Origin: Ancylomarina euxina
Lineage (GTDB): Bacteria > Bacteroidota > Bacteroidia > Bacteroidales > Marinifilaceae
Direction: 5' to 3'
Assembly: GCF_003863355.1 (NCBI RefSeq)
Contig: NZ_QQWG01000007.1
Location: 1-64,000 of the forward strand
DNA: 64,000 nt
Notes under the pieces: generated by a model
The model's database searches: none
Told to the model about the DNA's origin: nothing
What the model saw: the letters and a program-made list of their open reading frames with translations, nothing else
Shown here: positions 36,907 through 46,767 of the stretch, piece by piece
Layout of the letters: every line of letters begins with the position of its first letter
Numbering within the stretch: position 1 is the stretch's first letter
Position numbers and translations under genes: made by a program

Positions 36907-37884
36907 TTAGGCAATATGATTGACGTCTTTGGGATCATATTCCATTGTAATCTTTGTCCCGTAAGATTTATCTTCTAGCTTGGTCGCTTCAGTAATTACT
37001 GATTTACCACCGCCATTTTCGATAAAGCTCAAACAAGCACGAATCTTAGGAGCCATAGACCCTTCAGCAAAAGTTCCATCTTCCAAGTAACCCAATGTAT
37101 CTGCGTGATTCAAAAACTCTAATTTTTCCTCGTTTGGTCCTTTAAAATCTTTGTAAACGAAAGAAACATCAGTTAGAATATAGAATTCATCAGCCTTAAC
37201 GCGAGCACCAATTAGAGCCGAAGCTAAATCTTTATCAATAACAGCTTCAACTGGGCAAAGGTTACCGCTCTCATCTTCTGAAACTGGTACACCACCACCA
37301 CCAACTGTGATTACAATATTTCCCTGACGCGCTAGATTTTCAATTACTTTCTCATTTATTACACGGATTGGCTTTGGCGAAGGAACAACACGTCTCCATC
37401 CTCCATCAGCTTTAACTTCCTCTTTAAAGATCCATCCTTTATCCGCGATTAATTCATCAGCTTCTTCTCTAGAGTAGATTCTGCCCACTCGCTTAATAGG
37501 ATCAGCAAAAGCAGGATCGTTTTTATCAACGACAACCTGAGTAACCAAAGTCACAACATCTTTTTCGATGCCATTTGCTTTTAATACATTACGCAAGTTT
37601 CTTTCAATCATATAACCAATGCCGCCTTGTGAGTCAGCAACATCAATATCTAAAGGCATCTGAGGAATATTGTATAGTTGTTCTCCCGCATCATTTCTCA
37701 TCAATATGTTCCCTACTTGTGGGCCATTACCATGAGCAATAATTACATCATATCCTTCCTTAACCAGAAAAATAAGATTTTCAAGAGTATCTATCGTGTT
37801 TTGATTTTGTTCTTCAACAGTACCTTTTTGATTCCCTCTTAACAAGGCATTTCCACCTAATGCTACAACTGCTAATTTATTCAT
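36907..37884 (-). CDS. arcC: Carbamate kinase
   Basis: Transfers phosphate from carbamoyl phosphate to ADP, giving ATP, CO2 and NH3. 325 residues. ALGGNALLRGNQKGTVEEQ (N-terminal Gly loop), IAHGNGPQVGNILMRND, DSQGGIGYMIERNL and GGGGVPV, DKDLASALIGARVKAD are amino-acid-kinase signatures specific for ArcC. First gene of a two-gene unit with ornithine carbamoyltransferase. Together they perform the ATP-yielding half of the arginine deiminase pathway; no arginine deiminase gene (arcA) is within the window. Confidence 0.96.
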   Translation of the reverse strand: MNKLAVVALGGNALLRGNQKGTVEEQNQNTIDTLENLIFLVKEGYDVIIAHGNGPQVGNILMRNDAGEQLYNIPQMPLDIDVADSQGGIGYMIERNLRNVLKANGIEKDVVTLVTQVVVDKNDPAFADPIKRVGRIYSREEADELIADKGWIFKEEVKADGGWRRVVPSPKPIRVINEKVIENLARQGNIVITVGGGGVPVSEDESGNLCPVEAVIDKDLASALIGARVKADEFYILTDVSFVYKDFKGPNEEKLEFLNHADTLGYLEDGTFAEGSMAPKIRACLSFIENGGGKSVITEATKLEDKSYGTKITMEYDPKDVNHIA

Positions 37885-38433
37885 TATAGGTTTTTATTTA
37901 TGTTGTTTGAATAATTGAGCTACAAATCTAGAAATTTTATCAAGATTTCAATGGATTTTAATTTATTTTCAAAACTTTTCTACTAGCTGTTATTCAGCAT
38001 CTTAAACGTTTAAATTTTTACTGTAAAATATAAACAGGGTTAAAAAATTGAAATTCAATACACAGACTTTTTAAAAGAATACACTCGTTTGCATTTACAA
38101 TAAACTTTTACTGTTATGTTCACACCAACGTTTTTTATGCAATCAGCATATATTTTTCATATATTTTAAAATTATGAACAGAAGAAAACGCATTTTTTTT
38201 TACTTTTTCAACAATAATAAATAAAATTAGACTCAAAAAAAAAAAGAGTAACATCAAAATTAAAGCTAATATATTGATAGCTTATTTATAAATATTCATT
38301 TAAAAATAAGAATGTGTTTCACAAAGTTATTAGCTACTTTCACAACGAAATAAGATAAATTCATGTAAGAACCAGGCTTCACGCTTGATTAATAGTCTCT
38401 TTTATCTATTTTAGTAGTCTACAATACACCTAT
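37885..38433. other. Long A/T-rich intergenic region
   Basis: 549 nt without a gene. Contains the arcC promoter at its left end and an A-rich tract (38236-38249). No further repeat or RNA structure is evident by eye. Confidence 0.6.
37923..37951 (-). promoter_or_regulatory. Promoter of arcC
   Basis: Minus strand: TTG, 18 nt, TAGATTTG. The -7 box is perfect; the spacing is one short of the usual 19-23. Predicted 5' UTR about 30 nt. Confidence 0.5.
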
Positions 38434-39111
38434 ATGAAACAGACAACACTTATACTGATCATCTTACACCTTTTCGTATCATGTTCTAACAAGTCGGATG
38501 AAAAGAAAACTCACTCTGAAGGCGTTATTACTTATAAGGTAAGCTATGAGACTAATGAGGATGCAAATCCAATTGTTGCACTCCTTCCAACTGTGGTTGA
38601 ATATAAATTCAAAAACAATGATATCTCAGTTTTATCCGAGGGATACTTAGGATTTTTCAGCACAAAATTTATTTCAAAAATTGGCGAACCTAACAGTTCC
38701 ATTCTTTTTAAGATTCTCAATAATAAAATGAACTATGAATTCTCTAGTAATGAGATCCCTTTCATATATAACCACAAACTTGCAACTAAAATAAAATACT
38801 TAAAAACAGATAAAGTAATTGCAGGATATAAATGCAAATTGGCTAGAGTATATATTCAAGAGTTACCCGAGCCAATAGATGTATATTATACTCAAGATAT
38901 CTGTTTGGAGAATCCCAACAGAAATACTCCTTTCAACAAAATTGATGGTGTTCTACTTGAATTTGAGACCACAATGAATAAAATAAAAGCCAAGTTTTCG
39001 GCTCAGAATGTTTGTCTAACTCCTGTTAATACCCAAGAATTTGCCATCCCTGCTGACTACGTTAAATCTGATATAAAAACAATTCTTAAATATGTATTAA
39101 GTTTTAATTAA
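38434..39111 (+). CDS. Lipoprotein of unknown function
   Basis: 225 residues with a lipoprotein signal (lipobox FVSC, Cys about 16). The mature part is beta-rich: EGVITYKVSYE, LSEGYLGFFSTKFISKIG, KMNYEFSSNE, then KTDKVIAGYKCKLARVYI and EPIDVYYTQDI. The 'TdkviAGYkCkkA.v' strand followed by a Tyr-rich strand resembles DUF4412/GLPGLI-type envelope proteins, but the match is only suggestive. Single gene; 252 nt separate it from ftsK. Confidence 0.75.
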   Translation: MKQTTLILIILHLFVSCSNKSDEKKTHSEGVITYKVSYETNEDANPIVALLPTVVEYKFKNNDISVLSEGYLGFFSTKFISKIGEPNSSILFKILNNKMNYEFSSNEIPFIYNHKLATKIKYLKTDKVIAGYKCKLARVYIQELPEPIDVYYTQDICLENPNRNTPFNKIDGVLLEFETTMNKIKAKFSAQNVCLTPVNTQEFAIPADYVKSDIKTILKYVLSFN

Positions 39112-39363
39112 GTAATTAATACATCTACATTTTTAAAAGTAGGAACTACTGCTTTGAAAGCAGAATAGTTGGTTCAAAACTTTCTTACACCTATTGTGTT
39201 TGGTAATAAGCTTACACACATACAATATTTCTTAACAAAATTCGTTCTCTTTAGTTTCTAATTACATAGAATGAGTAATGAATTTCTCTGTCTTCAATCA
39301 TGTGGAATTACGGCCTATTTTTATTACTTTCACATCAGATTATAAGCAGGAAAAACATACTCA

Positions 39364-41835
39364 ATGGCAAAAAAAAGAAACACAAAAACAAAAAAGAAGT
39401 GGTTTACAACACCTTCTTTTTTATTAGATGAACGTATTCGATTTATTCTAGGAATCAGTTCTAGTTTATTTACCATATATCTAGGTTTAGCATTTGTATC
39501 CTTCTTCTTTACGGGAGGTGCCGACCAATCCAAATTGGACATTCAATTACTCGAACTTCTTTTTAACTCAGGTATTCGAGTAGAAAACTGGACTGGTAAA
39601 ACAGGTGCTTTTCTTTCGAATTTATTAATAAACAAAGGATTTGGAATAGCAGCATGTTCTATACTCTACATACTTACTGTTTTGTCAATTCGTTTGTTCG
39701 GAATAAAAATTCAATCCCTCAAGAAAAGTATTCTTTATACCTTATTATTCAGTATATGGGGCTCAGTATTACTTGCCTTCTTATTTGTTGACTCAACTAG
39801 CACCAGCTTCCTCTATTTAGGTGGGACTCATGGCTATTTTATTAGTGAATGGTTAATTTCACTGATTGGAAATGTAGGAACTCTTTTCATCATCATCATC
39901 TGTTTCTTTAGTTTGATAGCCTTTGGTTTTAAAAATGCAGTAACCCATATGAAAAAGCCTTTCAAAAGAAAAGCTAAACCAGAAGTTAACGAATTGGAAC
40001 TCGATGAAGATGAAGACGATGATGCGTTTGAAAATGAAACGGATTTTCAAGATGAATTTATTAGAGATTCTATTCAAATTGAAGAATCAAATAATAAACA
40101 GTTTGAAGTTGAGCTCGAAGAAGAATTTATTTCAGAGCTTGAAGAGGAAGATCAAGATGACGAACTTGCAATTAATCAAAGTAGTGAAATCGAGCTTGAC
40201 GTTGAATCAGATTTAGAAACTATCCCAAGCACTAATAAACAAGATAATGATGACATTGATGTTGAATTAACTATTGAAGCTGTTCGCGTTAAAGAGGAAA
40301 GTGTCTCAATCAATCATGCTCCTATGGATGATTTTGACCCTACATTAGATTTATCTAACTACAATTATCCAGGACTTGATCTTTTGGAAGATCACCATAT
40401 AAACAATTCAGAAGTTAGTAAAGAAGAACTTGAAAGTAATAAAATTAAAATTGTTGACACGCTTCGCAATTATAAAATTGAAATTACACAGATAAAAGCG
40501 ACAATCGGTCCAACTGTTACGCTATACGAAATTGTGCCTGCTCCTGGTGTTCGAATCTCTAAAATCAAAAATCTTGAAGATGATATTGCACTAAGTTTAG
40601 CTGCATTAGGAATTCGTATTATCGCACCAATTCCTGGACGAGGAACCATTGGTATCGAAGTACCCAACCGTACACCTGAAATTGTTTCAATGAAGAGCAT
40701 TATTGCGTCAAAGAAATTTCAGGAATCAAAATATGCGCTTCCAGTTGCATTGGGTAAAACCATCTCAAACGAAACTTATACCCTCGACCTAGCTAAAATG
40801 CCTCACCTTTTGGTTGCTGGTGCTACCGGACAAGGTAAATCTGTTGGTCTAAATGCAATCATTACTTCATTGCTTTACAAAAAGCATCCTTCGCAACTTA
40901 AGTTTGTACTGATCGATCCCAAGAAGGTTGAATTGAATATTTATTCAACTATTGAGAAGCATTTTCTTGCCAAACTACCCGAGGAGGAAGAGGCTATTAT
41001 CACCGATATTCATAAAGTCATTGCGACTCTTAATTCGCTTTGTGTTGAAATGGATTCCCGTTACGATCTGCTTAAAAAAGCACATGCTCGAAACATTATC
41101 GAATACAATACCAAATTTGTAAAACGTAAACTTAATCCTGAAAACGGACACCGTTACCTGCCATATATCGTTGTAATTATCGATGAGTTTGCCGATTTAA
41201 TTATGACAGCTGGTAAGGAAGTTGAAACCCCGATTGCTCGTATTGCCCAGCTGGCTCGTGCCATTGGTATTCATATGATTATTGCGACACAACGACCATC
41301 AACCAATATTATTACTGGTGTGATTAAAGCCAATTTCCCAGCTCGAATTGCCTTTAAAGTCGCATCGATGATTGACTCCCGAACGATTCTAGACAGCCCT
41401 GGAGCCAACCAGTTAATTGGGCGTGGTGACATGCTAATCTCTCTGGGAAGTGAATTGATTCGTGTACAATGTGCCTTTGTTGATACTCCAGAAGTAGAAG
41501 CGCTCACTACCTATATTCAAAAACAACAAGCTTACCCCTCGGCATTAATGCTTCCCGAATACGTTTCAGAAAGTAACGAGAATCTGGCAGAAATTGACTT
41601 GCAAAAACGTGATGCTCTTTTTGAAGAAGCAGCCCGATTGGTTGTTGGTTCTCAACAGGGATCGACGTCTGCCATTCAACGTCGTTTTTCTATTGGTTAC
41701 AACAGAGCCGGTCGCATTGTCGATCAACTTGAGGCAGCGGGTATTGTTGGACCTTTCGAAGGAAGTAAGGCCCGTCAGGTTTTAATCTCTGATGATTATT
41801 CATTGGAGAAATTATTATCTCAGGTCTTAGCTTAA
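39364..41835 (+). CDS. ftsK: DNA translocase FtsK/SpoIIIE
   Basis: Septal DNA pump that clears and aligns chromosomes at division. 823 residues. Four N-terminal membrane helices (about 22-190), a very acidic linker (about 205-325, Glu/Asp-rich), then the motor: alpha domain (PAPGVRISKIKNLEDDIALSL), Walker A GATGQGKSVGLN (about 488-499), Walker B YIVVIIDEFADLIM and TQRPSTNIITGVIKANFP. The C-terminal gamma winged helix (QQGSTSAIQRRFSIGYNRAGR) reads KOPS-type orientation sequences. 75 nt before lolA, which is probably cotranscribed. Confidence 0.97.
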   Translation: MAKKRNTKTKKKWFTTPSFLLDERIRFILGISSSLFTIYLGLAFVSFFFTGGADQSKLDIQLLELLFNSGIRVENWTGKTGAFLSNLLINKGFGIAACSILYILTVLSIRLFGIKIQSLKKSILYTLLFSIWGSVLLAFLFVDSTSTSFLYLGGTHGYFISEWLISLIGNVGTLFIIIICFFSLIAFGFKNAVTHMKKPFKRKAKPEVNELELDEDEDDDAFENETDFQDEFIRDSIQIEESNNKQFEVELEEEFISELEEEDQDDELAINQSSEIELDVESDLETIPSTNKQDNDDIDVELTIEAVRVKEESVSINHAPMDDFDPTLDLSNYNYPGLDLLEDHHINNSEVSKEELESNKIKIVDTLRNYKIEITQIKATIGPTVTLYEIVPAPGVRISKIKNLEDDIALSLAALGIRIIAPIPGRGTIGIEVPNRTPEIVSMKSIIASKKFQESKYALPVALGKTISNETYTLDLAKMPHLLVAGATGQGKSVGLNAIITSLLYKKHPSQLKFVLIDPKKVELNIYSTIEKHFLAKLPEEEEAIITDIHKVIATLNSLCVEMDSRYDLLKKAHARNIIEYNTKFVKRKLNPENGHRYLPYIVVIIDEFADLIMTAGKEVETPIARIAQLARAIGIHMIIATQRPSTNIITGVIKANFPARIAFKVASMIDSRTILDSPGANQLIGRGDMLISLGSELIRVQCAFVDTPEVEALTTYIQKQQAYPSALMLPEYVSESNENLAEIDLQKRDALFEEAARLVVGSQQGSTSAIQRRFSIGYNRAGRIVDQLEAAGIVGPFEGSKARQVLISDDYSLEKLLSQVLA

Positions 41836-41910
41836 CTGGCACAATAATTGAATAACCAAAACTATCAAAAAGACATTTTCAATCTCTCAAAAAATAAATT
41901 TTTTAAAAAT

Positions 41911-42555
41911 ATGACAAAGTATATTTCACTAATAATTATCACACTATTAAGTTTGAATGTTTCTGCTCAGAAGAATAAGGCAAAAACAATTTTAGATCAA
42001 GTATCTGCAATCAATAAAGAATACAGCAGCATAAAGGCTGAGTTTACTTTCAATATGGATAATGCTGAAGAAGATGTTCATGAAAGTTCAGCAGGAAACA
42101 TAATTCTCAAAGGGAATAAATATCGCTTATACTTGATGGATGTTTATACTTATTTTGATGGTAAAACCATTTACCAGCATTTGGTGGATGCGGAGGAAGT
42201 AAATATTAAGATGCAAGATAAAGAGGATGAAGAAAGTGGTTTAAACCCAACTCAAATATTCACTTTATACGAAACGGGCTTCAAATTTAGCTATATAGAA
42301 GAACAAACAACTTCTGCAGGCTCTTTTCACGTTATCGATCTATTCCCTTTAGATGAAGAAAGACCATTTTCCAGAATCAGACTTCATATTGATACAAAGA
42401 CTTTAGAAATGAAATCTCTGGTTTCAATTGGAAAAGACGGCAATAATATCACCATTAAAATCAAAGACTTTCAACCCAACATCGACTTCAAAGATTCTGA
42501 TTTTGTATTCGATCAAGCAGCACATCCCAATGTTGAAGTTATAGATATGAGATAA
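41911..42555 (+). CDS. LolA-like outer-membrane lipoprotein carrier
   Basis: 214 residues from the ATG at 41911 with a signal peptide (ending VSAQ). The periplasmic part has the LolA half-barrel pattern: AKTILDQVSAINKEYSSIKAEFTF, GNIILKGNKYRLYLMD, TYFDGKTIYQHLVDAEEVNI and FDQAAHPNVEVIDMR. LolA ferries lipoproteins from the LolCDE complex to the outer membrane. Next to ftsK, as commonly in Bacteroidota (ftsK-lolA). Twenty-one codons upstream of this ATG are open but lack signal-peptide character. Confidence 0.9.
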   Translation: MTKYISLIIITLLSLNVSAQKNKAKTILDQVSAINKEYSSIKAEFTFNMDNAEEDVHESSAGNIILKGNKYRLYLMDVYTYFDGKTIYQHLVDAEEVNIKMQDKEDEESGLNPTQIFTLYETGFKFSYIEEQTTSAGSFHVIDLFPLDEERPFSRIRLHIDTKTLEMKSLVSIGKDGNNITIKIKDFQPNIDFKDSDFVFDQAAHPNVEVIDMR

Positions 42556-42576
42556 AACATCGCTTAGACAAGCATT

Positions 42577-42618
42577 TAAAACTGCCCTATTCAATTTGAA
42601 TGGGGCAGTTTTAGTTCA
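42577..42618 (+). terminator. Terminator of ftsK-lolA
   Basis: TAAAACTGCCC/GGGGCAGTTTTA with inner TTCAA/TTGAA pairing; T-rich tail. Confidence 0.72.
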
Positions 42619-42715
42619 AACAAATATTATTTATAAAAAAGAAGTAATCTTGACAAAGCTATTTAACAGCCAAGCTACAAAAATCATTATCTTCGGGGAG
42701 AAATAACACACAACT

Positions 42716-43891
42716 ATGCGAAACCTACTCATTTTACTCTTTCTTACACTCTTACTTGCCAAGCCAAATGGAAAAGTGCAAGCACAAGAAACCACAGATA
42801 ACATTCAGATTAGCATACTTACTTGTTCTCCTGGACTAGAGCTCTATTCACTTTTTGGGCATTCTGCTATTCGCGTACAGGATTCTTCCAGAAAATTAGA
42901 TCTCGTTTTCAACTATGGTATTTTTGATTTTAATACGCCAAATTTTTATCCTAAATTCGTTAGAGGAAAATTAAAATACAATCTCGGGATCAATTCTTTT
43001 GAGGATTTTAAAGCGTCTTACAAAAGAAGTAAGCAGTCTGTTGTTGAACAAGAATTAAACTTAAGCTCTGATTCAAAACAAAAACTTATAAAAGCACTTT
43101 GGGAAAACTATCATCCTAAGAACCGTTACTACACTTACGATTTCCTATTCAAGAATTGCTCTAGCATGATTCGCGATATTATTCAAAAAGAGGTCGCAGG
43201 CCAACTTGAATATAAAGATTCAAATATAACAAATGAACAAACTTATCGGGAACTACTTAGTTTGTATATGACAGAAACACCTTGGATCTATACAGGTATA
43301 AATCTGGCATTAGGTTTATCTTGTGATGCTGAGGCTAGCCATTATCAAAAAATGTTTTTACCCGACATGCTAAAAATCGGTTTCGATCAGGCTGTCATTG
43401 CGCAAAACTCCCAAACCAGCAAGCTTGTTCGTCAAGAAAATACCGTTCTTAGTGAAAGAGCGATCCAAACACCTACTCCATGGTATAAACACCCCTTGTT
43501 TATTTTTGGAATTATTGCTTTAATTGGACTACTACTCACATTAAGTTCTATCAAAAATAAAAAGCGATTCGTACTACTCGATGTGCTTGTATTTGGTGTC
43601 ACCTCTTTATTTGGCTTTGTCATTCTGTTTCTTTGGTTTTTAACCGATCATCAGGCCATGGGACCTAACTTTAATATTCTTTGGGCATTACCTATTCATC
43701 TGCCATTAATACATGTTCTTTTTAAGAAAAACAGACCTGCTTGGGTAAAAAGTTACTTCAAATATCATTCAATATTTTTGCTTTTAGTGATAGCCATCTG
43801 GCCTATTATGCCACAAGAATTGCCGTATACAATTTTACCTTTTGTGGTTTTGATTCTTATTCGATCAATTTTTAATGCAAGGCGTTCCTAA
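42716..43891 (+). CDS. DUF4105 membrane protein
   Basis: 391 residues: signal peptide (1-24, ending VQAQE), a periplasmic DUF4105 domain (about 30-230) with LTCSPGLELYSLFGHSAIRV, FNYGIFDFNTPNFYPKFVRG and YDFLFKNCSSMIRDII, then four C-terminal transmembrane helices (about 260-390). The His (GHSAIRV) and Cys (KNCSS) are the conserved pair of this NlpC/P60-like family, which suggests a papain-like amidase or acyl-transfer activity. Next to acyl-ACP thioesterase. Exact role unknown. Confidence 0.87.
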   Translation: MRNLLILLFLTLLLAKPNGKVQAQETTDNIQISILTCSPGLELYSLFGHSAIRVQDSSRKLDLVFNYGIFDFNTPNFYPKFVRGKLKYNLGINSFEDFKASYKRSKQSVVEQELNLSSDSKQKLIKALWENYHPKNRYYTYDFLFKNCSSMIRDIIQKEVAGQLEYKDSNITNEQTYRELLSLYMTETPWIYTGINLALGLSCDAEASHYQKMFLPDMLKIGFDQAVIAQNSQTSKLVRQENTVLSERAIQTPTPWYKHPLFIFGIIALIGLLLTLSSIKNKKRFVLLDVLVFGVTSLFGFVILFLWFLTDHQAMGPNFNILWALPIHLPLIHVLFKKNRPAWVKSYFKYHSIFLLLVIAIWPIMPQELPYTILPFVVLILIRSIFNARRS

Positions 43892-43914
43892 TCATTAATT
43901 GTCTTTTTTTTCTA

Positions 43915-44670
43915 ATGACAGATTTAAGTATATACAGCCAAGAATTCACAATCGGTTCTTTCGATACTGATTGGCATGGTAATGCAAAACTCACAAGTCT
44001 TTGTAATTACCTGCAGGAAGTTGCGGGGAATCATGTTGATCTGATTGGACAAGGCCTAGAGGATTTAAATCAAAAGAATCATGCATGGGTCCTTTCGCGT
44101 ATGAAAATTAAAATCATACGTCCCGCGAAGTGGAAAGAAACCATTCGAATCGAAACTTTCCCAACTGGACTAAAAAGTCTTTTCGGAGCGCGAGACTTTC
44201 GTATTTTCGACGCAGATGATCAGATTATTGCTCTAGCGAGTTCTTACTGGTTGGTTGTCGATCTAAAGACACATCGACCACTTCGTCCTCACGATGTTGT
44301 AAAGAATATGCCTATTGGTAATTACACTGAAGTTTTCGAAGAGGAACTCGATAAATTACCTCCCCTATCTCAGGAAGCTGAACTTATCGAGGAAATGAAA
44401 ATTCACTATTCTGATATTGATATCAATCGTCATGTAAACAATGTGAAATATTTAAAATGGTTAATAGACGCATTCCCTCATGAACAATTAACTGAGAAAC
44501 CTATTTCTGAATTGGAAATTAACTTTCTGCATGAATTAAAACTGGGTGAATACATTCAGATTTATCAGGAGTTGGATGATGATAACCACATGAACTGCAA
44601 GATTAAAAGCAGTACAACTGGCAAAGAAAACTGTCGAGCTCGAATTCTATTCAACCATATTAACTATTAA
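43915..44670 (+). CDS. Acyl-ACP thioesterase (FatA/FatB-like)
   Basis: 251 residues with two hotdog repeats. GSFDTDWHGNAKLTSLCNYLQEVAGNHVDLIG and AWVLSRMKIKIIRPAKWKETI (in pieces) form the first; MKIHYSDIDINRHVNNVKYLKWLIDAFP carries the catalytic-type Asp/Asn-His (DxNxHxNN) of plant-type thioesterases. It would release fatty acids from acyl carrier protein in the cytoplasm. 23 nt after the DUF4105 gene, so probably in the same transcript. Confidence 0.92.
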   Translation: MTDLSIYSQEFTIGSFDTDWHGNAKLTSLCNYLQEVAGNHVDLIGQGLEDLNQKNHAWVLSRMKIKIIRPAKWKETIRIETFPTGLKSLFGARDFRIFDADDQIIALASSYWLVVDLKTHRPLRPHDVVKNMPIGNYTEVFEEELDKLPPLSQEAELIEEMKIHYSDIDINRHVNNVKYLKWLIDAFPHEQLTEKPISELEINFLHELKLGEYIQIYQELDDDNHMNCKIKSSTTGKENCRARILFNHINY

Positions 44671-44716
44671 GTTTTTTTTTAACAAAAAAGCCATCCTCTA
44701 ATTACTAAGTCACAAC

Positions 44717-45265
44717 ATGGATCAATTAATTTACAGCTTCGAGATTGCACTCAAACATTTATGCCGAGTTTCGGCAATTCATCAAATACTTTTTCTGATC
44801 ATTATTGGAGCTTTCTTTAGTTTCAAAGATTGGAAAACCTATCTTCTAATTCTTTTGGCTCTTTGCTCTGGATCTTTGGTGGGATTATCCCTAGCTATAT
44901 TCAAAGCCGTTAGCCTTACAAAAACAACAATACATCTGCTCGCAATTATATGCCTGGTAATTGTTTCTTTAAATGCTATTTTCAGTAATCGAATTTCGAC
45001 TCTTCACTACAATATTTTTGTTCTGATTGGTATTATGCAAGGTTTCATACTTAGTTTGCATTACAAAGCAGCACTGGGGACTAGTGTCAAATTCATGGCA
45101 TATTTGGGCTACAACTTAGGGAGTTCCACTGGATTTCTGATTGTCAGCTTTTTAAGCCTACTTATTTGTACACTGATGCTAACTTTTTTCAAAACCGATA
45201 AACACAAAATCTCCTTGGTTTTGGCTGGCTTAGGTTTGGGGGTTGCGCTGATGATGTATTTTTAA
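44717..45265 (+). CDS. HupE/UreJ-like membrane protein
   Basis: 182 residues with six to seven hydrophobic segments and few charges. The layout (FSFKDWKTYLLILLALCSGS, LLAIICLVIVSLNAIF, IFVLIGIMQGFILSLHYKAALGT, LGYNLGSSTGFLIVSF) resembles the HupE/UreJ_2 family of metal-linked membrane proteins, where a His in the helix near GxxxGxxxS is typical. No hydrogenase or urease gene is present here, so the role is open. 46 nt after the thioesterase, likely the third gene of that transcript. Confidence 0.7.
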   Translation: MDQLIYSFEIALKHLCRVSAIHQILFLIIIGAFFSFKDWKTYLLILLALCSGSLVGLSLAIFKAVSLTKTTIHLLAIICLVIVSLNAIFSNRISTLHYNIFVLIGIMQGFILSLHYKAALGTSVKFMAYLGYNLGSSTGFLIVSFLSLLICTLMLTFFKTDKHKISLVLAGLGLGVALMMYF

Positions 45266-45325
45266 ACTTAAACTATTGACTTGTATTTCAGAATTAGCTT
45301 AGCAGATTAATTTACCGTCTATTTC

Positions 45326-45370
45326 GGATTACAAATCCTTATACACCTTACCTGTGGATTTCAAATCCAC
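45326..45370. repeat. Twin REP-like hairpins
   Basis: GGATT-ACA-AATCC (45326-45338) and GTGGATT-TCA-AATCCAC (45354-45370), 15 nt apart. The same core GGATT/AATCC occurs in Bacteroidota REP elements. No T-run follows, so they are not simple terminators. They lie between convergent genes. Confidence 0.55.
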
Positions 45371-45409
45371 AGAAGCTGAGTTGTGGGCCCTCATCCTCAC
45401 ATTAACAAA

Positions 45410-46666
45410 TTACCCCATCATCTTTTCAACATTCAATATCATCTTCCGCAGCATATTAAAACCAGCCAGAGAAGCCATTCTAATATTACGCCCACGTTCT
45501 TTTGAGAAAACAAATTTCTCAGAAATGACTTTGTCTGCTGTTGCTATGGCAATCCAAACAGTTCCCACAGGCTTTTCTTCTGTTCCTCCGTCGGGTCCGG
45601 CAATACCTGATGTAGCAATGGCATAATCCGTTCCGATAGCCTTACAAGCCCCTGTAGCCATCTGTTCAACGACTTGCTGGCTTACTGCACCAAACTCTTC
45701 CAAACTATTCGTATTCACACCTAATACACTTGCTTTTACCTCATTGGAATAAGCCACAACTGAGCCTTTAAAATAAGCTGAACTGCCGGCCATTGAAGTA
45801 AGCATATGTGCCATATTTCCGCCGGTACAAGATTCTGCGGTAGAAACAGTTTTCTTTTTATCTAAAAGGAGATTGGCAATCACCTGCTCGATTTTCTCAT
45901 CATCAAAAGCAAATATGCGTTCTCCCAAAATAGCTTTCAGCCCTTTAAGTTGATTCTCAACAATGGCCTTCAATTCAGACTCATCATCACCCAACAAACT
46001 CATACGTAGGCGAACAACGCCTGGAGACGGCAAGTAGGCCAACTTAACTACAGATGGAAGCTTAGCTTCCCAATCTTGTAATATCTCAGCCAAAACAGAT
46101 TCGCCCAAGCCTTGAACCATAACCGTTTGGTGCAACACATAAGGACAATCAAACTCTTCACTTAAAATGGGTAATAGCCTAGATTGCATGATATTCTTCA
46201 TCTCAAAAGGAACACCCGGCATGGAAATAACATGCTTATTATCTCTGGAAAACCACATACAAGGTGCCGTACCAAAATCGTTAGGTATAATTCTAGCCCC
46301 TTCGGGAACAAGAGCTTGTTCACGATTAAAGGCATTCATTCCAATTTTGTATCGTGCTAAACGCTCTTCAATCTTTGCATAAAGTCCCTCATCCTGTACT
46401 AGTTCACAAGCAAAATAATCACTCAAGGTCTTTTTAGTAATATCGTCGTTGGTTGGACCAAGTCCACCCGTCATCAACACCAAATCAACACGCGATATGG
46501 CCTCTTCAATTGAAGAAACGATGGCATCCTTAGTATCAGAAATGCTGGTGATTCGATTCACTGAAATTCCAATGGCATTCAACTCCTTAGACATCCATGC
46601 CGAATTGGTATCAACAATTTGTCCAATCAATATTTCGTCACCAATGGTTATAATTTCTGCTTGCAT
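45410..46666 (-). CDS. cinA: CinA-like protein (MoaB-like domain plus NMN amidase domain)
   Basis: 418 residues. N-terminal molybdopterin-binding-like domain with MQAEIITIGDEILIGQIVDTN and VDLVLMTGGLGPTNDDITKK. C-terminal CinA domain, the nicotinamide-nucleotide deamidase (PncC type), with VSTAESCTGGNMAHMLTSMAGSSAYFKGSVVAYSN (in pieces), ATSGIAGPDGGTEEKPVGTVWIA. Recycles NMN to nicotinate mononucleotide; links to competence and DNA damage come from other bacteria. Standard full length. Cytoplasmic. Confidence 0.95.
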   Translation of the reverse strand: MQAEIITIGDEILIGQIVDTNSAWMSKELNAIGISVNRITSISDTKDAIVSSIEEAISRVDLVLMTGGLGPTNDDITKKTLSDYFACELVQDEGLYAKIEERLARYKIGMNAFNREQALVPEGARIIPNDFGTAPCMWFSRDNKHVISMPGVPFEMKNIMQSRLLPILSEEFDCPYVLHQTVMVQGLGESVLAEILQDWEAKLPSVVKLAYLPSPGVVRLRMSLLGDDESELKAIVENQLKGLKAILGERIFAFDDEKIEQVIANLLLDKKKTVSTAESCTGGNMAHMLTSMAGSSAYFKGSVVAYSNEVKASVLGVNTNSLEEFGAVSQQVVEQMATGACKAIGTDYAIATSGIAGPDGGTEEKPVGTVWIAIATADKVISEKFVFSKERGRNIRMASLAGFNMLRKMILNVEKMMG

Positions 46667-46729
46667 TATTTTTAAAATAAAATTTTCGGTTATCGATTTT
46701 CGATCTCCCCTTTATCCTTTATCTAAACT

Positions 46730-46761
46730 CTGTCAGGACAAGCTTCGCTTGACTCTAACAG
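46730..46761. repeat. Intergenic interrupted palindrome
   Basis: CTGT...ACAG outside and CAAGC-TTC-GCTTG inside, between cinA and the M48 gene. No T-run, so a REP-like hairpin is more likely than a terminator. Confidence 0.4.
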
Positions 46762-46767
46762 GTTTTA

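Noticed and set aside
45354-45626. 90-residue open frame on the plus strand
   Set aside because: Lies opposite the conserved C-terminal CinA domain and starts within a REP-like hairpin; it is a shadow.
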